This document shows positions 1-13,442 of a stretch of DNA of 64,000 nt, piece after piece (position 1 is the first letter of the stretch; the number at the start of each line of letters is the position of its first letter). Position numbers and translations under genes: made by a program. Source of the DNA: Sacculina carcini. Taxonomy: Eukaryota > Arthropoda > Thecostraca > Sacculinidae. The stretch is from assembly GCA_916048095.2 (NCBI GenBank), contig OU696579.1:9260663-9324662 (forward strand). Reading direction: 5' to 3'. Under the pieces are notes generated by a model. That model saw only the letters and a program-made list of their open reading frames with translations, ran no database searches and was not told the DNA's origin.

Positions 1-2508
1 ACGCCCATCTTTCTATATCAGATAGGATGGTACTAACTGAAGAGTGAGAAATAGACTCAGACGAGAGAAGGATTTGAATGTCGTCAGCGAATATTTGGAA
101 GGACACATCGTGACGACGAAGAACTTTCCCTACAGAGGTAAGATACATATTGAAGAGGAGAGGGCCTAAGACAGAGCCTTGAGGTACACCACAAGTTAGT
201 GGGCAAGCCTCACTACAAGAATCAGCAGAGGTAGAAACAAACTGAAGTCTATTAGAAAGATAAGAGCGAAAGAAAGAGAGAGCTGTGCCGCTAATGCCTA
301 AATCTAACAGAGTATCAATAAGAAGCAGATGATTAACAGTGTCAAATGCAGCAGAGAAGTCTAGTTGTATAAGTAGAACATCATTACCAGAGAGAGTAGA
401 TTTGAGAATAGAATCATAGAGAAAAATTAGAGAAGTTTCTGTAGAATGAAAGTGACGGAAGCCAGACTGCTCAGGAAGAAACAAATTGTTAGATTCAAGA
501 TATTCAGATATCTGTATGTAGGCAGCCATTTCAAGAACCTTAGACAGCCAAGGAATTCTAGAGATTGGTCGATAGTTAGAAAGCGTGTTAGCATCCAGAC
601 CAGATTTCTTAAGTATAGGGAGAATACTGGCAGTTTTAGATGCAAGAAATTCCCCAAGAGTGAAAGAAGCATTGATGAAATTAGCTAAGAAAGGAAGGAG
701 CAATTCAATGGAGTGAGGAATCCTGGAAAGATCAATGGGGTCGAGAGATGAAGAATGGATTTTAACATGCCTTAAAATAGTTCTACAGTCAGAAAGGGTA
801 TCTAAAGTAAAAGAGTGAATAACAGAGGAGGGTAAGGGCGGAGAGTATAATGGTAGAGCAGCAGGGAACAAGCAACGAATCTTATCATTTTTAGACTGGA
901 AGAAATTCATAAATATGGAAGGTAACTGATCAGAAGCAGAATCTGGGAAAACAAGACTACGGGAATTACCTAAAATACTGTCAAAAAGCTTCCAAAGTTT
1001 CTTAGAATTGAGACAGGAAGAAATTTTAGAATTATAGTAAGATTTTTTGGCGGAATCACAAAGAAGATGATGATGACGGCGGGCAGAACAGAAAGATTGC
1101 CAGGAAGAGTCAGTCTTGAGACGACGCCATTGGCGCTCAAGCCGACGAAGGGAGGTTTTTGAATTTTTAATATCAGAGTTATACCAAGGACAGCGAGTAT
1201 TAGTGGAACGAAAGACTTTAATAGGAATAAAGGTTGATTTGAGAGAATCGAGGGATGAGTTAAAGTATCCTAAGAGAGAATTAGGAGGTATATGAACGAA
1301 ACATTCAGTAGCAAAAGACAAATGCATATTGACATATGAACGAAACATTCAGTAGCAAAAGACAAATGCATATTGACATAAAGAGAGTCCAAATCAGCGT
1401 TACGATAATCCGAGAAACTAATAAGTTTGGGAGATTTGTAAGTGATAGGGAGGCGGGCAGAAAATTCAACTAATGAGTGATCAGAAATGAAGGAATCAAT
1501 AGGAAAAACAGTGAGATCTCTAATAAGAATAGTAGAATCGGAGAAAGAAAGGAGGAGATCAAGTGTGTGGCCGTGAACATGAGTAGGGCAGCAGATATGA
1601 TTACAAAGACCTAATGAATCGATTAATTGTAAAAACATAGAAGAACAAGACTTGAGATGAGGCGCATCAACCCAAAGGTTGAAGTCACCACAAATCACTA
1701 TTCTAGAAGAAAAAATTGGAAGAAGTGTGTCTATAAGAGAAGAAAACTCATCAAGAAAAATTGAGGAAGAGAAAGAATTAAGACGGTAAATGTTGACAAT
1801 ACATACAGGCAGAGTAGTTTTACCTATTACTTTACAACAGATGTATTCAAATGACTTAATAGGAATTTCTACACTACATAGATAGGCATTAATGATGTTA
1901 GAATTATAGACAAAAGAAACACCACCGCCAGCGCATTTAGTAGGATTAGATACATTCAAAGGGCGACAATTATGAAAAGCTGAGTAGCCAGCAGGAAGAG
2001 AGCGGTCAAAGGAGGATATTTCAGCAACAGAGAGCCATGACTCAATAATCAGAAAAATATCATACTTAGGAAGGATGGACGCAAAAAGTGATATTTTAGA
2101 CCTAATAGACCTGAAATTCAAGAAAGCACATTTTAATAAACCAATTGCATTATTAGATTTAGAACGAGAAATAATAGAAAATGAGTCAGAGAGAGAAGAA
2201 AGACACTTATCAGCGGATGAAGTGCTGATTGAAGGAAGCAGAACTGAAGATCCAGTATCTATTTCCGAAGTCAACTGCTGAGCACAGTCAGTCAGGCCGG
2301 AGGTCACATCTAGTTTTCCGAGTTGGAATCCTCGACGGTCTGAGTGCGGCTGATCAGATGAGTCCTCGATGATGTGAAGCAAGGACACGACGGGTCGAAT
2401 GACGTGTGGCCGACGTTCGCACGACCCGCACGTGCACAGTTGATGCACTTGCGGGCATTCTTCGCCGGGCACGACTTGGTAGTGTGCTTTCCAGCACACC
2501 ACCCACAA
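1..2508 (-). pseudogene. LINE ORF2: AP-like endonuclease and reverse transcriptase, partial, frameshifted by a 44-bp duplication
   Basis: The endonuclease is in the frame open from 2508 to 1270. Motifs include LNFRSIRSK at the start, ESWL, GGGVSFVYN, VICGDFNLWVD, THVHGHTLDLLLS and SDHSLVEF, in the order expected for LINE endonucleases. The RT follows in 1-1260 in another frame: GVPQGSVLGPLLFNMY near 150-200 and the catalytic FADD at about 80-91. The two frames differ by exactly the 44-bp tandem duplication at 1291-1378. This copy therefore encodes an endonuclease ending in out-of-frame residues and a separate RT frame. The true start is uncertain, because the open frame extends back over the 3' end of ORF1 by 199 bases. 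The RT continues past the left edge. Confidence 0.88.
1291..1378 (-). repeat. 44-bp tandem duplication inside LINE ORF2
   Basis: Two identical 44-base units at 1291-1334 and 1335-1378, each beginning TATGAACGAAACATTCAG. The unit is not a multiple of three and separates the endonuclease frame from the RT frame. Identity of the two units implies a recent event. Confidence 0.95.
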
Positions 2509-3581
2509 GTGGCCTCCTGGGCTCTACACTTGTCAGACTTGTGGCCATGTCGCTGACATTTGATGCAACGCGTGACCCAGAAGCGATCGTATACAAGGCA
2601 TCTGCTGTCACCCAAGTAGACGAATCCGGACTTCATGATGATGTCACGGATTGTAGGAGAGACAGCCACAACAACTGTTTTGGTGTGCTCCGACGACTTC
2701 TTGGAAAACAGCACACGAAAGTCAGATGCGCGGTTAACTGCAGCTTTGACCAGGCTGTTTTTCCTGCTGACGAATTCAGTTATGTTGTCGTTGGCAATAT
2801 CAGAGCTGACAGAAGTGATTGTCAACTTGGGCAGAACCTTTCCAGGGCACGACGTTTTCAGATGGGCCACATGTTTGATTGCCTTCAAGGCGTGACCAAC
2901 AGTCTTGCTGTCTGGCAACTTCACCTTGACAGCACCACGCTTGGTGGTCGTCATAGCCAGCACTGGTACAGATTGAAGTGCCTCTGACACGCGCTTGGAA
3001 TCCACCGCGACTTCATCGGAAGATTTCACAATGATCTCGCGGGATACTGCTTGCGAATATGTGCGCGGCTGCTGCACCGCACACGATGTCGGAGTTGGCA
3101 GGAGAGATGTGGGAGTTGGCAGGAGAGATGGAGGAGTTGGCATGAGAGATGGCGGCGTAGGAAGAAGCGGAGACGAGAGTTTTTGCTTGCAGACCAGTTG
3201 AAGCTGCTGCTTGATTTCATTGACAGTCTTAGTCAGATCTTGCAGTGACTGACTGTCAGCGGGCTTGTCAAGTGGGTATTCATCGGCTTTGGCGGAGGGT
3301 GACGAGTGAAAAACACTGTCAAGCCATGCACGCATCTCGGCTGTGTTCGAGTCGCGAGCCAGAATGCAGCTCTCACAAGTGAAAGCGCATCTTGTCGTGA
3401 AGAAATTCAACACGACGTATCTTGGAAGACGAGAGCATTTCACATGCACATATTTGCTGCATTTTGAGCAGCACAGTGCAGAGACAGAGACGGCCGTTTT
3501 GCACACGCCACAGCTGGTGCCGGCAGGAGGGGAGGCAGCACGGGAGGGCTGGAGTCCGGTTGGTTTATTTACCACACTCAT
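2310..3581 (-). CDS. LINE ORF1 protein: PHD-type finger, proline-rich repeat, zinc knuckles
   Basis: A 423-residue open frame. Residues 24-72 form a C4HC3 PHD-like finger: C24, C27, C38, C41, H46, C49, C69, C72. A low-complexity linker around residues 145-165 repeats LLPTPPS about four times; it is encoded by three 21-bp direct repeats at 3091-3150. Near the C-terminus are two CCHC-like knuckles (CIKCQRHGHKSDKC and CGWCAGKHTTKSC) and a third, looser one. Knuckles are expected in a LINE nucleic-acid-binding ORF1; the N-terminal PHD finger is known from some CR1-group LINEs and might bind chromatin (inference). The frame overlaps the start of ORF2. The Met at 3581 is chosen because it precedes the finger by 23 residues and the frame upstream is simple repeat. 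Confidence 0.85.
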   Translation of the reverse strand: MSVVNKPTGLQPSRAASPPAGTSCGVCKTAVSVSALCCSKCSKYVHVKCSRLPRYVVLNFFTTRCAFTCESCILARDSNTAEMRAWLDSVFHSSPSAKADEYPLDKPADSQSLQDLTKTVNEIKQQLQLVCKQKLSSPLLPTPPSLMPTPPSLLPTPTSLLPTPTSCAVQQPRTYSQAVSREIIVKSSDEVAVDSKRVSEALQSVPVLAMTTTKRGAVKVKLPDSKTVGHALKAIKHVAHLKTSCPGKVLPKLTITSVSSDIANDNITEFVSRKNSLVKAAVNRASDFRVLFSKKSSEHTKTVVVAVSPTIRDIIMKSGFVYLGDSRCLVYDRFWVTRCIKCQRHGHKSDKCRAQEATCGWCAGKHTTKSCPAKNARKCINCARAGRANVGHTSFDPSCPCFTSSRTHLISRTQTVEDSNSEN

Positions 3582-3639
3582 TACGAGTGCGATAAAATCG
3601 CCGATCGAGACGAATCACAGGCAGACGCGCATACAAACA

Positions 3640-4070
<431 letters not shown>

Positions 4071-4644
4071 ATCAACTAGGTATTGATTATGCGAATCAAT
4101 TACGATTATACGTATCAATTATGTATTGATTATACTTATTTATTATTTCCGGACTCATCATAATCGTCATCATCATCAATTTATTGGTCCTCCATAGAAC
4201 GGTTTTTAAAGCTAATTTACACGATTTTCATAGGCGACGCACACATAACACCAGTACACATATTCGTTACATACGACACCTCAAGTGAAACCGAAAAACT
4301 GAATGATAATATAGTAAATAGTGAAATAGTAAAATACTAAAAAGAAAATAGTGAAATATAAACGGTGATTAATTGATAAGACGGATCTCAATGTAATGAA
4401 ATGTCATATGTAAAATGGCAGTGCAGATATCAATTAAGCGGTCTTCACCCGATTGTAGGCTGAAATAGCGCGACAAATGAACTGTCTGCGCACGCAGCTT
4501 GGTTTTGCAGCTGATTTCTACAACATACCAGCGTCGGTCGCCCGAGTTTGTCGGGGGAGACATGGCAACGGTGCCGGACTATGCCAAAATCGTGTGCATT
4601 TGTGTGCATGTATGCATTAACATGTGTATCAATGTGTGTGCCAG
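4071..4644 (+). other. Intronic sequence before the first visible SF3B1 exon
   Basis: AT-rich, with short ATTGATTA-like and CAT repeats at about 4080-4180. No coding similarity recognised. It ends in a GTGTGTGCCAG acceptor at 4644. The preceding SF3B1 exon (ending in residue 622 by human numbering) is not in the window, so this is the right part of an intron more than 4.6 kb long. Confidence 0.6.
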
Positions 4645-4856
4645 ATACGTACGTAACACGACGGCTCGTGCGTTTGCCGTGGTAGCTTCGGCGCTGGGTA
4701 TTCCGTCGCTGCTACCTTTCTTGAAGGCTGTGTGTCGCAGCAAGAAGTCGTGGCAGGCGCGCCATACCGGCATCAAAATCACCCAGCAAATCTCGATTTT
4801 GATGGGTTGCGCCATTTTGCCTCATCTGCGCAGTCTCGTCGAGATTATCGAGCACG
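4645..4856 (+). CDS. SF3B1: SF3B1 exon a (residues 622 third base to 693 first base)
   Basis: Begins with A, completing Glu622, then [18 protein letters not shown]. Contains R625 (4652-4654), H662 (4763-4765) and K666 (4775-4777), positions mutated in human myeloid disease and melanoma, all wild type here. Ends EIIEHG with the Gly codon split; donor GTGAGC. Confidence 0.96.
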
Positions 4857-7800
4857 GTGAGCGTTGGTGATGGCAGAGCCGTTGTGACTTCAATCTCTTT
4901 TCGTCACTGCTTCATACACACACGGTGTTTTCCGGCAGCATCTGTCATGTTTGTTGACTCGGGCTCCACCTGAGCATGCCAGTGTCTCTATATGCGTGCG
5001 CGTGTGTATGTATGAGCCTGCTATTACATACTCTTGTTGACCACATTTAGGCTAACATGACTGCACTATCTACTATTAGGACAGATATACCGTAGTGACA
5101 CGTGTCGCTGGCACACGTACTTCTTGTGATGTGTGATCTTGTGTGCACTCACGGATCTGACTACGTGCGTCTGTCTGTTTCCATTTGACCTTGTTTATAT
5201 CATGTGCTGCTGTGATTTCCACATTTCAATATCAATTTTGAGATGTTGGATAGACATAAATCAAATGCACCAATAAAATAATACTGTTCTGTACATGTGG
5301 AGTTTAGGATTGGTGGACGAACAGCAGAAGGTACGCACCATCACTGCGCTCGCTTTGGCTGCACTGTCTGAATCGTCGACGCCGTATGGTATTGAGTCGT
5401 TCGATTCAGTGCTCAAGCCTCTATGGAAGGGTATTCGCACGCACCGTGGCAAGGTCAGCCTCTCACACATATTCAAATACAATGAAATAGCAAGATGTGT
5501 TACTCTTCAAAATTTTATTAATCGGATGTGCAGATGGAAGCAGATGTTATACATGGAAGTCCAGAATGAAGCTATGGAAAAAGTGTCATATCGATGTGGA
5601 AATACAAAGTCGTAAAGAGTGGTGCGGTACATACCTCCAGGAGATATAAGAGAGCTGCACGCCTGCTGCTTGTCCGCTTGCATACTTTTTTCTTCCTTTT
5701 GTCTCCGGAAATTTCGGTAAACCCTATGTGAAAACATAGTACGTGTTCATTCCCCATGCTACTGGTTGTATCTTTGCTCAACTATAACATCTATTTATAC
5801 GCACTAGGTATACGCTATATAGGTAGACATACACTAAATTAGCCTTTGTTTGAGCGTGTGTTTGTGTGTTTGTGGCAGGGCTTAGCTGCGTTTCTCAAGG
5901 CTATCGGCTATCTGATTCCATTAATGGACGCTGAATATGCCAATTACTACACCCGTGAGGTCATGCTAATCTTGATCCGTGAGTTCCAGTCGCCCGACGA
6001 AGAGATGAAGAAGATTGTACTCAAGGTGAGATTTCCATGTTGAGGTTGCTTTTGGAGCTGTGTTATCTTCGGGGCTGTGAAAATGTAGCCTGAAAATTAG
6101 AAAAGTAATTTGATTTTTTTTCTAAAAAATTTAGTACTTAAATTTATTTAAGATTGCTGTAACTTCCCTTAAAAGGCCAATTTCTTGCCATTTTGCAAAA
6201 AGATGATGCCCCAGTCCTACCCTGATTTCCGTATTTTCTCCGTTTTGTTGCCATTTTACAAATAACCAAAAAGTGGTCTAACGTCGCAAAAAGGAGCATA
6301 ATAATCAAGTTAGTTAAGAGTACAGTTACTCAAATCGTATAACACTCCTTGTTAATGCAATATTTGCTCTTAGTAATGATCACAACAGTGCTCTTCACGT
6401 TGCATCAGTGAAGCTTCTAAGGTACCCATGTCTAGTTAGCACTTACGAATGCTTGTATATCTTTGTGCCAGTGTGTATGTTTGTGTGTGCGTGAAAATTA
6501 TGCATGTGTGAGTGCACCCGTCTACCTGTAAGCACAATTCTATTACTATCTAATGATAATGGGGCACTGCTTGGTCGTTTGGTCTCAAATGTCGGAAATA
6601 GGCGCTATCTCACACGGTGAACACGGTCACCCGCTGCTTTTTGTTTCGTACGTATTGACAAGTGTTATAGTGCAGCATTAGGTACAGAGAGCTCAAACGT
6701 CGTACTGTTCCACACTAGATATCTCATGTATTCTCTGGCTCGTGGGCTTTTTCTAATATGTAGAGACACTATCCTGCATTTTCAAAACCATTTAAGAATA
6801 GCCAGTAGCACAGAATATAGTATGAAATATCAATTAATAGGTATATTTTTACGGCCACTCCAATACTATTTTTTATTTCCACACCTCACAGTCCATCTAT
6901 TTGTAGATTGTATCCTTATTTTGTATCGCTTTTGCGTTTTATTTTATAAAACCACAAAACAGTGGAAGAGATGAAACTACTTTTCGATGAAATTGAAAGA
7001 GTACGATGAAAGCAAATAAGTAACCTAACGATTAAAAAGTAACTTTTGGTAACCTAATAACCTTCTTATAAACCGTATGTTTTATCTTGTTTCAGGTATA
7101 TTATGAAAAAGTGGTCTTTTTGTAAAAAAAGTATCTATTGTCCATTTTGTGAAAAGTAACTTTTGACCCTTCTAATGTATTATCTCCATCTATCTGACCA
7201 ACTTCAGTTATCTTCCAGAACAGGGCTTCTCAACCGGGGTTTCCATATCCTTTTGTTGGATGGAACCATCAACATGTTAAAAGCCCTGTTATATGAAAAT
7301 TCGTTTGTATGACTGGGTGTAGCATCAATGACAAGTGTCGCGTATCAATTTTATACAGTCACGAGTTAACTTTGTTAGAGTTCACCTGGTTTTTTGTGGT
7401 GGTAATATTTTTCGTTTGTCATTTTGGATATTTCGTTGGTAGTTGTATGAATATACAATGATATTTTACATTTGATGAGGCTATTGTAGTTATTTATATT
7501 TCGAACTTTAAATTGTGGTTGGTATCATTATTGATGTGTTATCGCCAGGTTGTGAAGCAATGTTGTGCTACGGACGGAGTGGAACCGCAGTACATCAAGG
7601 ATGAAATTTTGCCTCAATTTTTCAAGCATTTCTGGAATCATCGCATGGCGCTGGATCGTAGAAATTATCGACAGGTAAATTGCTTATTCATTTGTCGCCG
7701 TAGTGAAAGACATGTCTTCGCATTGCTTTTCAGGACGTTTGCTTAAACTGCTCTTCAACGATGGTTCGTTTTAATACATTTAATTACAAAATTCGCAATA

Positions 7801-10800
7801 TTTCAATTTTTCTTTTAGAAAACTTTGCAGAAATTAAATTTTTAAATCATGTTTTTTATATTAATAAAGGTTAAAATTAAAGGTTAAAGGCCTAAGTGGC
7901 AGCTGCTACACGAGAAGAAGCCGAGGCTTATGAACACACAGGCGTGTCCCGTGCAGCTCGCTGCAACCGTAGAGTCCCAGAATGCCGGGAACAACACATG
8001 ACTGGTATCTGGTACCGTTACATGTGGTACTGGTACATGGGCTATTGGAATATATAATTCGCCCAATGTAATTCTCCTCCGCTATGATTCGAATCACAGA
8101 CCTCCCGCTTGTGAGGCCGGTGTGATATCACTACACCACGGAGTCCAACTAAATGATATTATATTAATAATTATATTTTTATTTGGCCAAACTAATAGTG
8201 CTTGCACTCTTCCCATGCTACTGGATTTGCCTGTAATTAATAATAAAAATAATCCACGCTGCTTATCACTCAGAGAGCTATTGATTTTTTCGTGAAAGTT
8301 CAAATTTGTCCCAACTTAGGTCCATTAGTTTACCTCTAGCGATGATTTTCATACGGGAGCTGTATATGGCTTTATGTGCGTGTGTTTGCTTGTTTTGCTA
8401 TAGCTCTTATCCGGGGTTTTAATCGAAACAATTCGTCTGTGCTCATGTTGTTCATGTTGAAGTTTTGTCCTCGTGTTCCTGAGACATTTTCAAGGTGTTA
8501 TATGCGTGAGGACATAAAATGAAACCGTATGTGTGTATGTGTGCAGTTGGTGGATACAACAGTTGAGATTGCAAACAAAGTGGGAGCGTCTGAGATTGTG
8601 AACCGCGTTGTGGACGATCTCAAAGATGAAAACGAACAATACCGCAAAATGGTCATGGAAAGTATTGAAAAGGTGAAGCGCGACATGATTTCAATCACCT
8701 TTCCTCCATCACAGCTCTCATGACATATTTACAATCATCTTTCCTCCATCACAGTTCTCATGACATATTTACAATCATCTTTCCTCCATCACAACTCTCA
8801 TGACATATTTACGATCACCTTTCCTCCATCACAGCTCTCATGACATATTTACAATCATCTTTCCTCCATCACAGTTCTCATGACATATTTACAATCACCT
8901 TTCCTCCATCACAGCTCTCATGACATATTTACAATCATCTTTCCTCCATCACAGCTCTCATGACATATTTACAATCATCTTTCCTCCATCACAGTTCTCA
9001 TGACATATTTACAATCACCTTTCCTCCATCACAGCTCTCATGACATATTTACAATCATCTTTCCTCCATCACAGCTCTCATGACATATTTACAATCACCT
9101 TTCCTCCATCACAGTTCTCATGACATATTTACAATCATCTTTCCTCCATCACAGCTCTCATGACATATTTACAATCATCTTTCCTCCATCACAGTTCTCA
9201 TGACATATTTACAATCATCTTTCCTCCATCACAGTTCTCATGACATATTTACAATCATCTTTCCTCCATCACAGTTCTCATGACATATTTACAATCATCT
9301 TTCCTCCATCACAACTCTCATGACATATTTACAATCACCTTTCCTCCATCACAGCTCTCATGACATATTTACAATCACCTTTCCTCCATCACAGTTCTCA
9401 TGACATATTTACAATCACCTTTCCTCCATCACAACTCTCATGACATATTTACAATCATCTTTCCTCCATCACAGCTCTCATGACATATTTACAATCACTT
9501 TTCCTCCATCACAGCTCTCATGACATATTTACAATCACCTTTCCTCCATCACAGCTCTCATGACATATTTACAATCATCTTTCCTCCATCACAGCTCTCA
9601 TGACATATTTACAATCACCTTTCCTCCATCACAACTCTCATGACATATTTACAATCACCTTTCCTCCATCACAGCTCTCATGACATATTTACAATCACCT
9701 TTCCTCCATCACAGCTCTCATGGCATATTTACAATCACCTTTCCTCCATCACAACTCTCATGACATATTTACAATCACCTTTCCTCCATCACAGCTCTCA
9801 TGACATATTTACAATCACCTTTCCTCCATCACAGTTCTCATGACATATTTACAATCACCTTTCCTCCATCACAGCTCTCATGGCTTTTATTCACATCTTT
9901 GCTTATAAAATACTTTTTGTCGCTCACCCAATTGAGTTGGCAAAATCGTGATTGTGGTTGAGAATAACTGAGTGAAATGTGCCTAAATTACAATGGAATA
10001 ATTACAGTTTTGAATTGTTTTCGATGTCTGGCGGGTTCTGTTTGCTTTATCGTGGCATTACCTGTGTAAATGCCATATCAGCACCTTTTCATGCGTGTAC
10101 GTGGATACATTTGTTATGTTTTTCCGCACAAATCAACAAGTGGCTGAAGGTGTAGATACGCTGATTATTGTTGACTGAAAGTGGTCTTAGTTGGACCAGT
10201 TCACTGTTCGTGTGTGTGTTTGTTCGTGCGGGCGAAATTCTAGGTGATGGGTAATCTGGGCGCGGCGGATATCGATTCTCGTCTCGAGGAACAGCTGATC
10301 GACGGCATTCTCTACGCCTTCCAGGAGCAAACCACCGAGGTGACCACCGACGCACACACAAACATACAAACATACCACATACATACACACACAAACACTT
10401 CCTCTATGTTAAGTTATCGTGTGAATTTTTGTTGTTGACATTTCAGGGGTAATTTTGTCGAGCGTATTTTTGCACAACACGTGAAAAAGTACACCAGTAA
10501 ACTGAACTTCACGAATGAAATCAACTTATGAGTTGGTATGGCAAACTATGCGTTGGTATCATAGCGGTGTGTGGTTTTTGTGCACGTGCTCGCCTGTGTG
10601 TGTTGGACAGGATTCTGTTATGCTCAACGGGTTTGGTGTGATTGTCAATGCGCTGGGCAAGCGTGTCAAGCCGTATTTGCCGCAAATATGCGGGACAATT
10701 CTGTGGCGTCTTAACAATAAATCAGCCAAGGTTCGCCAGCAGGCGGCCGATCTGATCTCGAAGATCGCGTTCGTGATGAAGGCGTGTCAAGAGGTGGGCC

Positions 10801-13399
10801 ACGTGCTGATCATAAATACATTTTTAATTGAGTCGGCGCTCATATTGAGTGCGTATGTGTTCGCTGTGGGTTTACATGCATTTCGTGCAAATTGTAAATT
10901 GTCAAGTGTATATCTGCCTGAATTGTTTCCTTATACTATTTGAGCAACATTTTGATGTGTATGCCTCTGAATATATTAATATATTCAAATATACTCCAGT
11001 TACAATACTCACATTCTTGAGCCGCTACAATATGCTGCTGTGAATAGATTTGGTGCGTCGTGTGTAACATTTGCTGCGGGTATGGACCGCAGCCGAACTC
11101 CTGCCCGTTATTTGGTATGGGTGCGTACACTTGTTGTGTTTGTGTTTGCGTACAGGAGAAACTGATGGGTCACCTGGGTGTGGTATTGTACGAATATCTT
11201 GGGGAGGAGTACCCGGAGGTGTTGGGCTCAATTTTGGGCGCACTCAAAGCCATTGTCAACGTGATTGGCATGACCAAGATGACGCCGCCGATCAAGGATT
11301 TACTGCCACGACTTACTCCCATTCTGAAAAATCGACATGAAAAGGTGATACATTCGTGTTTGTCGCGGTGGCCGTGTTCTCAACGCCTAACAATGTCGCC
11401 ATGTTAACTTGTGTGTCTGCGAAAGCTAAAACACGCAAGTGCATATCATTAAATAGCGTACGTGATTTTTCATTGGTATTTATGCCAGCTAACCAGGTCA
11501 TTTTCATTGTAGTTTCTTGGCTATTTGAAACTGCTAGATAAGTTACCTCACAGTAGTACCGGAAACGCATTCTTCCTTGTCGACGTTCAACACAAATACG
11601 GCTTCGATATAGGTTATGGATTATCCTGCACTTTTGTGCGATCTTGACATGGCGTATATTTTTAGTCCGCCATTATATTAAGTCCCACACTTACATTTGT
11701 TATCCCATCCGTACTTTCCTTAGGTGCATTGCAAAAGAGCTTTTCTCGGAAGAAAAACCCTGTAAATTTTGCATTCGGTATTTCGCAAATTTCCACTGAG
11801 TTTTTATACACCACACCATCCGATTTCAATTGATCAACTCCCATCCTATGTTGCACTTTGCTGTTGACAAATTTGAAAAACAATTCTGGATCTTGCCTAC
11901 GCTTATTCACAATGTTCCTCTCATACTCCCGTTCCTGGTCTCCTGACTCTAACATATTCATTTCTTGCATGTCTAAATTGCTCTGATCTTCACTGAGCTT
12001 CTCTTCCGAAGTTCATTTCATGATTTCTCCTTGATTATCCTTGCCTTCTCTCATTTTTTATTATACCGTTTATGTACCTTGACAGACATCTTTTTACCGC
12101 CCTCTCGTACACCTCCATGAACACATCATACTTATTCTTTATGCCTTCTGCCAATAACAGCTCAATCCAGTCTACTCTACTGAAAAACTTATTCAATTTT
12201 CCAATATCTGCTTTCCCGTAATCATACTTATATTCCTGTTTTCATTCCTTCTCCCTCCTTGTCGTCTTCTACTTCCAATTCTATAAGGACGTGGTCACTG
12301 TTCCTCAGGGGACTTTTGTAAATCATCTCGTCTAAATGTTGAATTCCTTTCGTGAAAACCAGGTCGAGTCTTGATGGGTAATCTTCCCCCCTAAACCTTG
12401 TGCTCCCTGTATCCCATTGGGTCAAGAAAATTTCCATAGTCATTTTTAAAAGTACCGATTCCCATGAGTTGCTGCTTACTTTCGTTTGCCAGTTTTCCCA
12501 ATAGACCTCTCTACAATTAAAGTCCCCCACCAATAGCAATTCTTTCTGCTTCATCATGTTTTCTAAACTTCCATGGGTATCCTTCAACGTTTCATAGTAT
12601 TCCTCCGTTCTCCATGATCCCGTTTTTGGTGGAATATAAGCGACCACTATTGTTCTTTTTTCCCCACACCCACAATAACAGCCAATGTCTCCGCTTTCTC
12701 TTCTCCCACCCATGTTTTTACAATCTTGATTTCTTTGTGGACCAGGATCATCACTCCCCCTCCATGTTTACCTCTTCTATCCCTCCTATGTATATTATAC
12801 GTTCTATTAAATATCTCACTAATATCAATTTCAGAATCCAGTTTAGTTTCCACTACACACATCTCCGGCTCCTCATAACTTAAATTATCTCCCAATTCAA
12901 GTTTGCTAGAGACAAGTCCATCTACATTCGTATACCCAATCTTTAGCCGACCCTTGCATCGCTCCCTGTCGGCATTATGCACTGCTCGAGTGTTTAGCTC
13001 GAGCTTGGTTTCACCTTGAACCACTTCCTGAGTATTCCATCCAACACCCTCCAATAAATAATTTTTCTATTAGGATTAATTTTTTCTATTAAGATTTTGC
13101 CGTGAAACTTGTGCGCTGTGTAACTAATGCACAAAATCGCCTGATGAAAATCACAGAGATGAATAGCCGTATAACACGCGACGCGATGCACAGGCACGCG
13201 AGGCCACACACACTGCTCAGAACACATTATCTACCTACTTCCTATCTGTAGACCACTTTCTAGTACCAACAACACATTAACATGCAGATTAAACAGTATA
13301 AGCAGGAGCGATAATTAACACATCCGCACGGCAGTACAACTGAACGATAACTGTAAAAAATGGGAATGTTTCACGATTTTGCGTGTCATCTTTGCGATT

Positions 13400-13442
<43 letters not shown>

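Larger units (their letters stand above)
1..3600 (-). mobile_element. CR1/L2-like non-LTR retrotransposon (LINE), 3' end beyond left edge
   Basis: A two-ORF LINE lies on the minus strand: ORF1 at the right, then an overlapping ORF2 with endonuclease and reverse transcriptase. Its 3' end is off the window, so neither tail nor target duplication can be seen. The 5' end is near 3600, where CA-rich microsatellite begins. The copy looks young: ORF1 is open throughout, the endonuclease is open, and the RT motifs can be read without a stop in the stretches checked. The one clear lesion is a 44-bp tandem duplication in ORF2. It sits upstream of the first SF3B1 exon in the window, so it probably lies antisense in an SF3B1 intron (inference). 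Clade assignment (CR1/L2 group) is by endonuclease and RT motif style only. Confidence 0.9.

Noticed and set aside
2406-2987. A 193-residue + strand open frame
   Set aside because: Antisense shadow of LINE ORF1 (2310-3581), which has clear zinc-binding motifs.
4499-4644. Upstream extension of the first exon's open frame ([19 protein letters not shown])
   Set aside because: SF3B1 should read DNMDE here. The frame passes through TG-rich intron sequence and an AG acceptor lies at 4643-4644.
8080-8150. A functional tRNA-Val gene
   Set aside because: The T arm and anticodon loop do not pair properly, the acceptor ends do not match, and a SINE body with target duplications follows.
9640-9843. Repeat-encoded open frame ([15 protein letters not shown]...)
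   Set aside because: Product of the 40-bp minisatellite, which happens to lack stops in long stretches; it is intronic.
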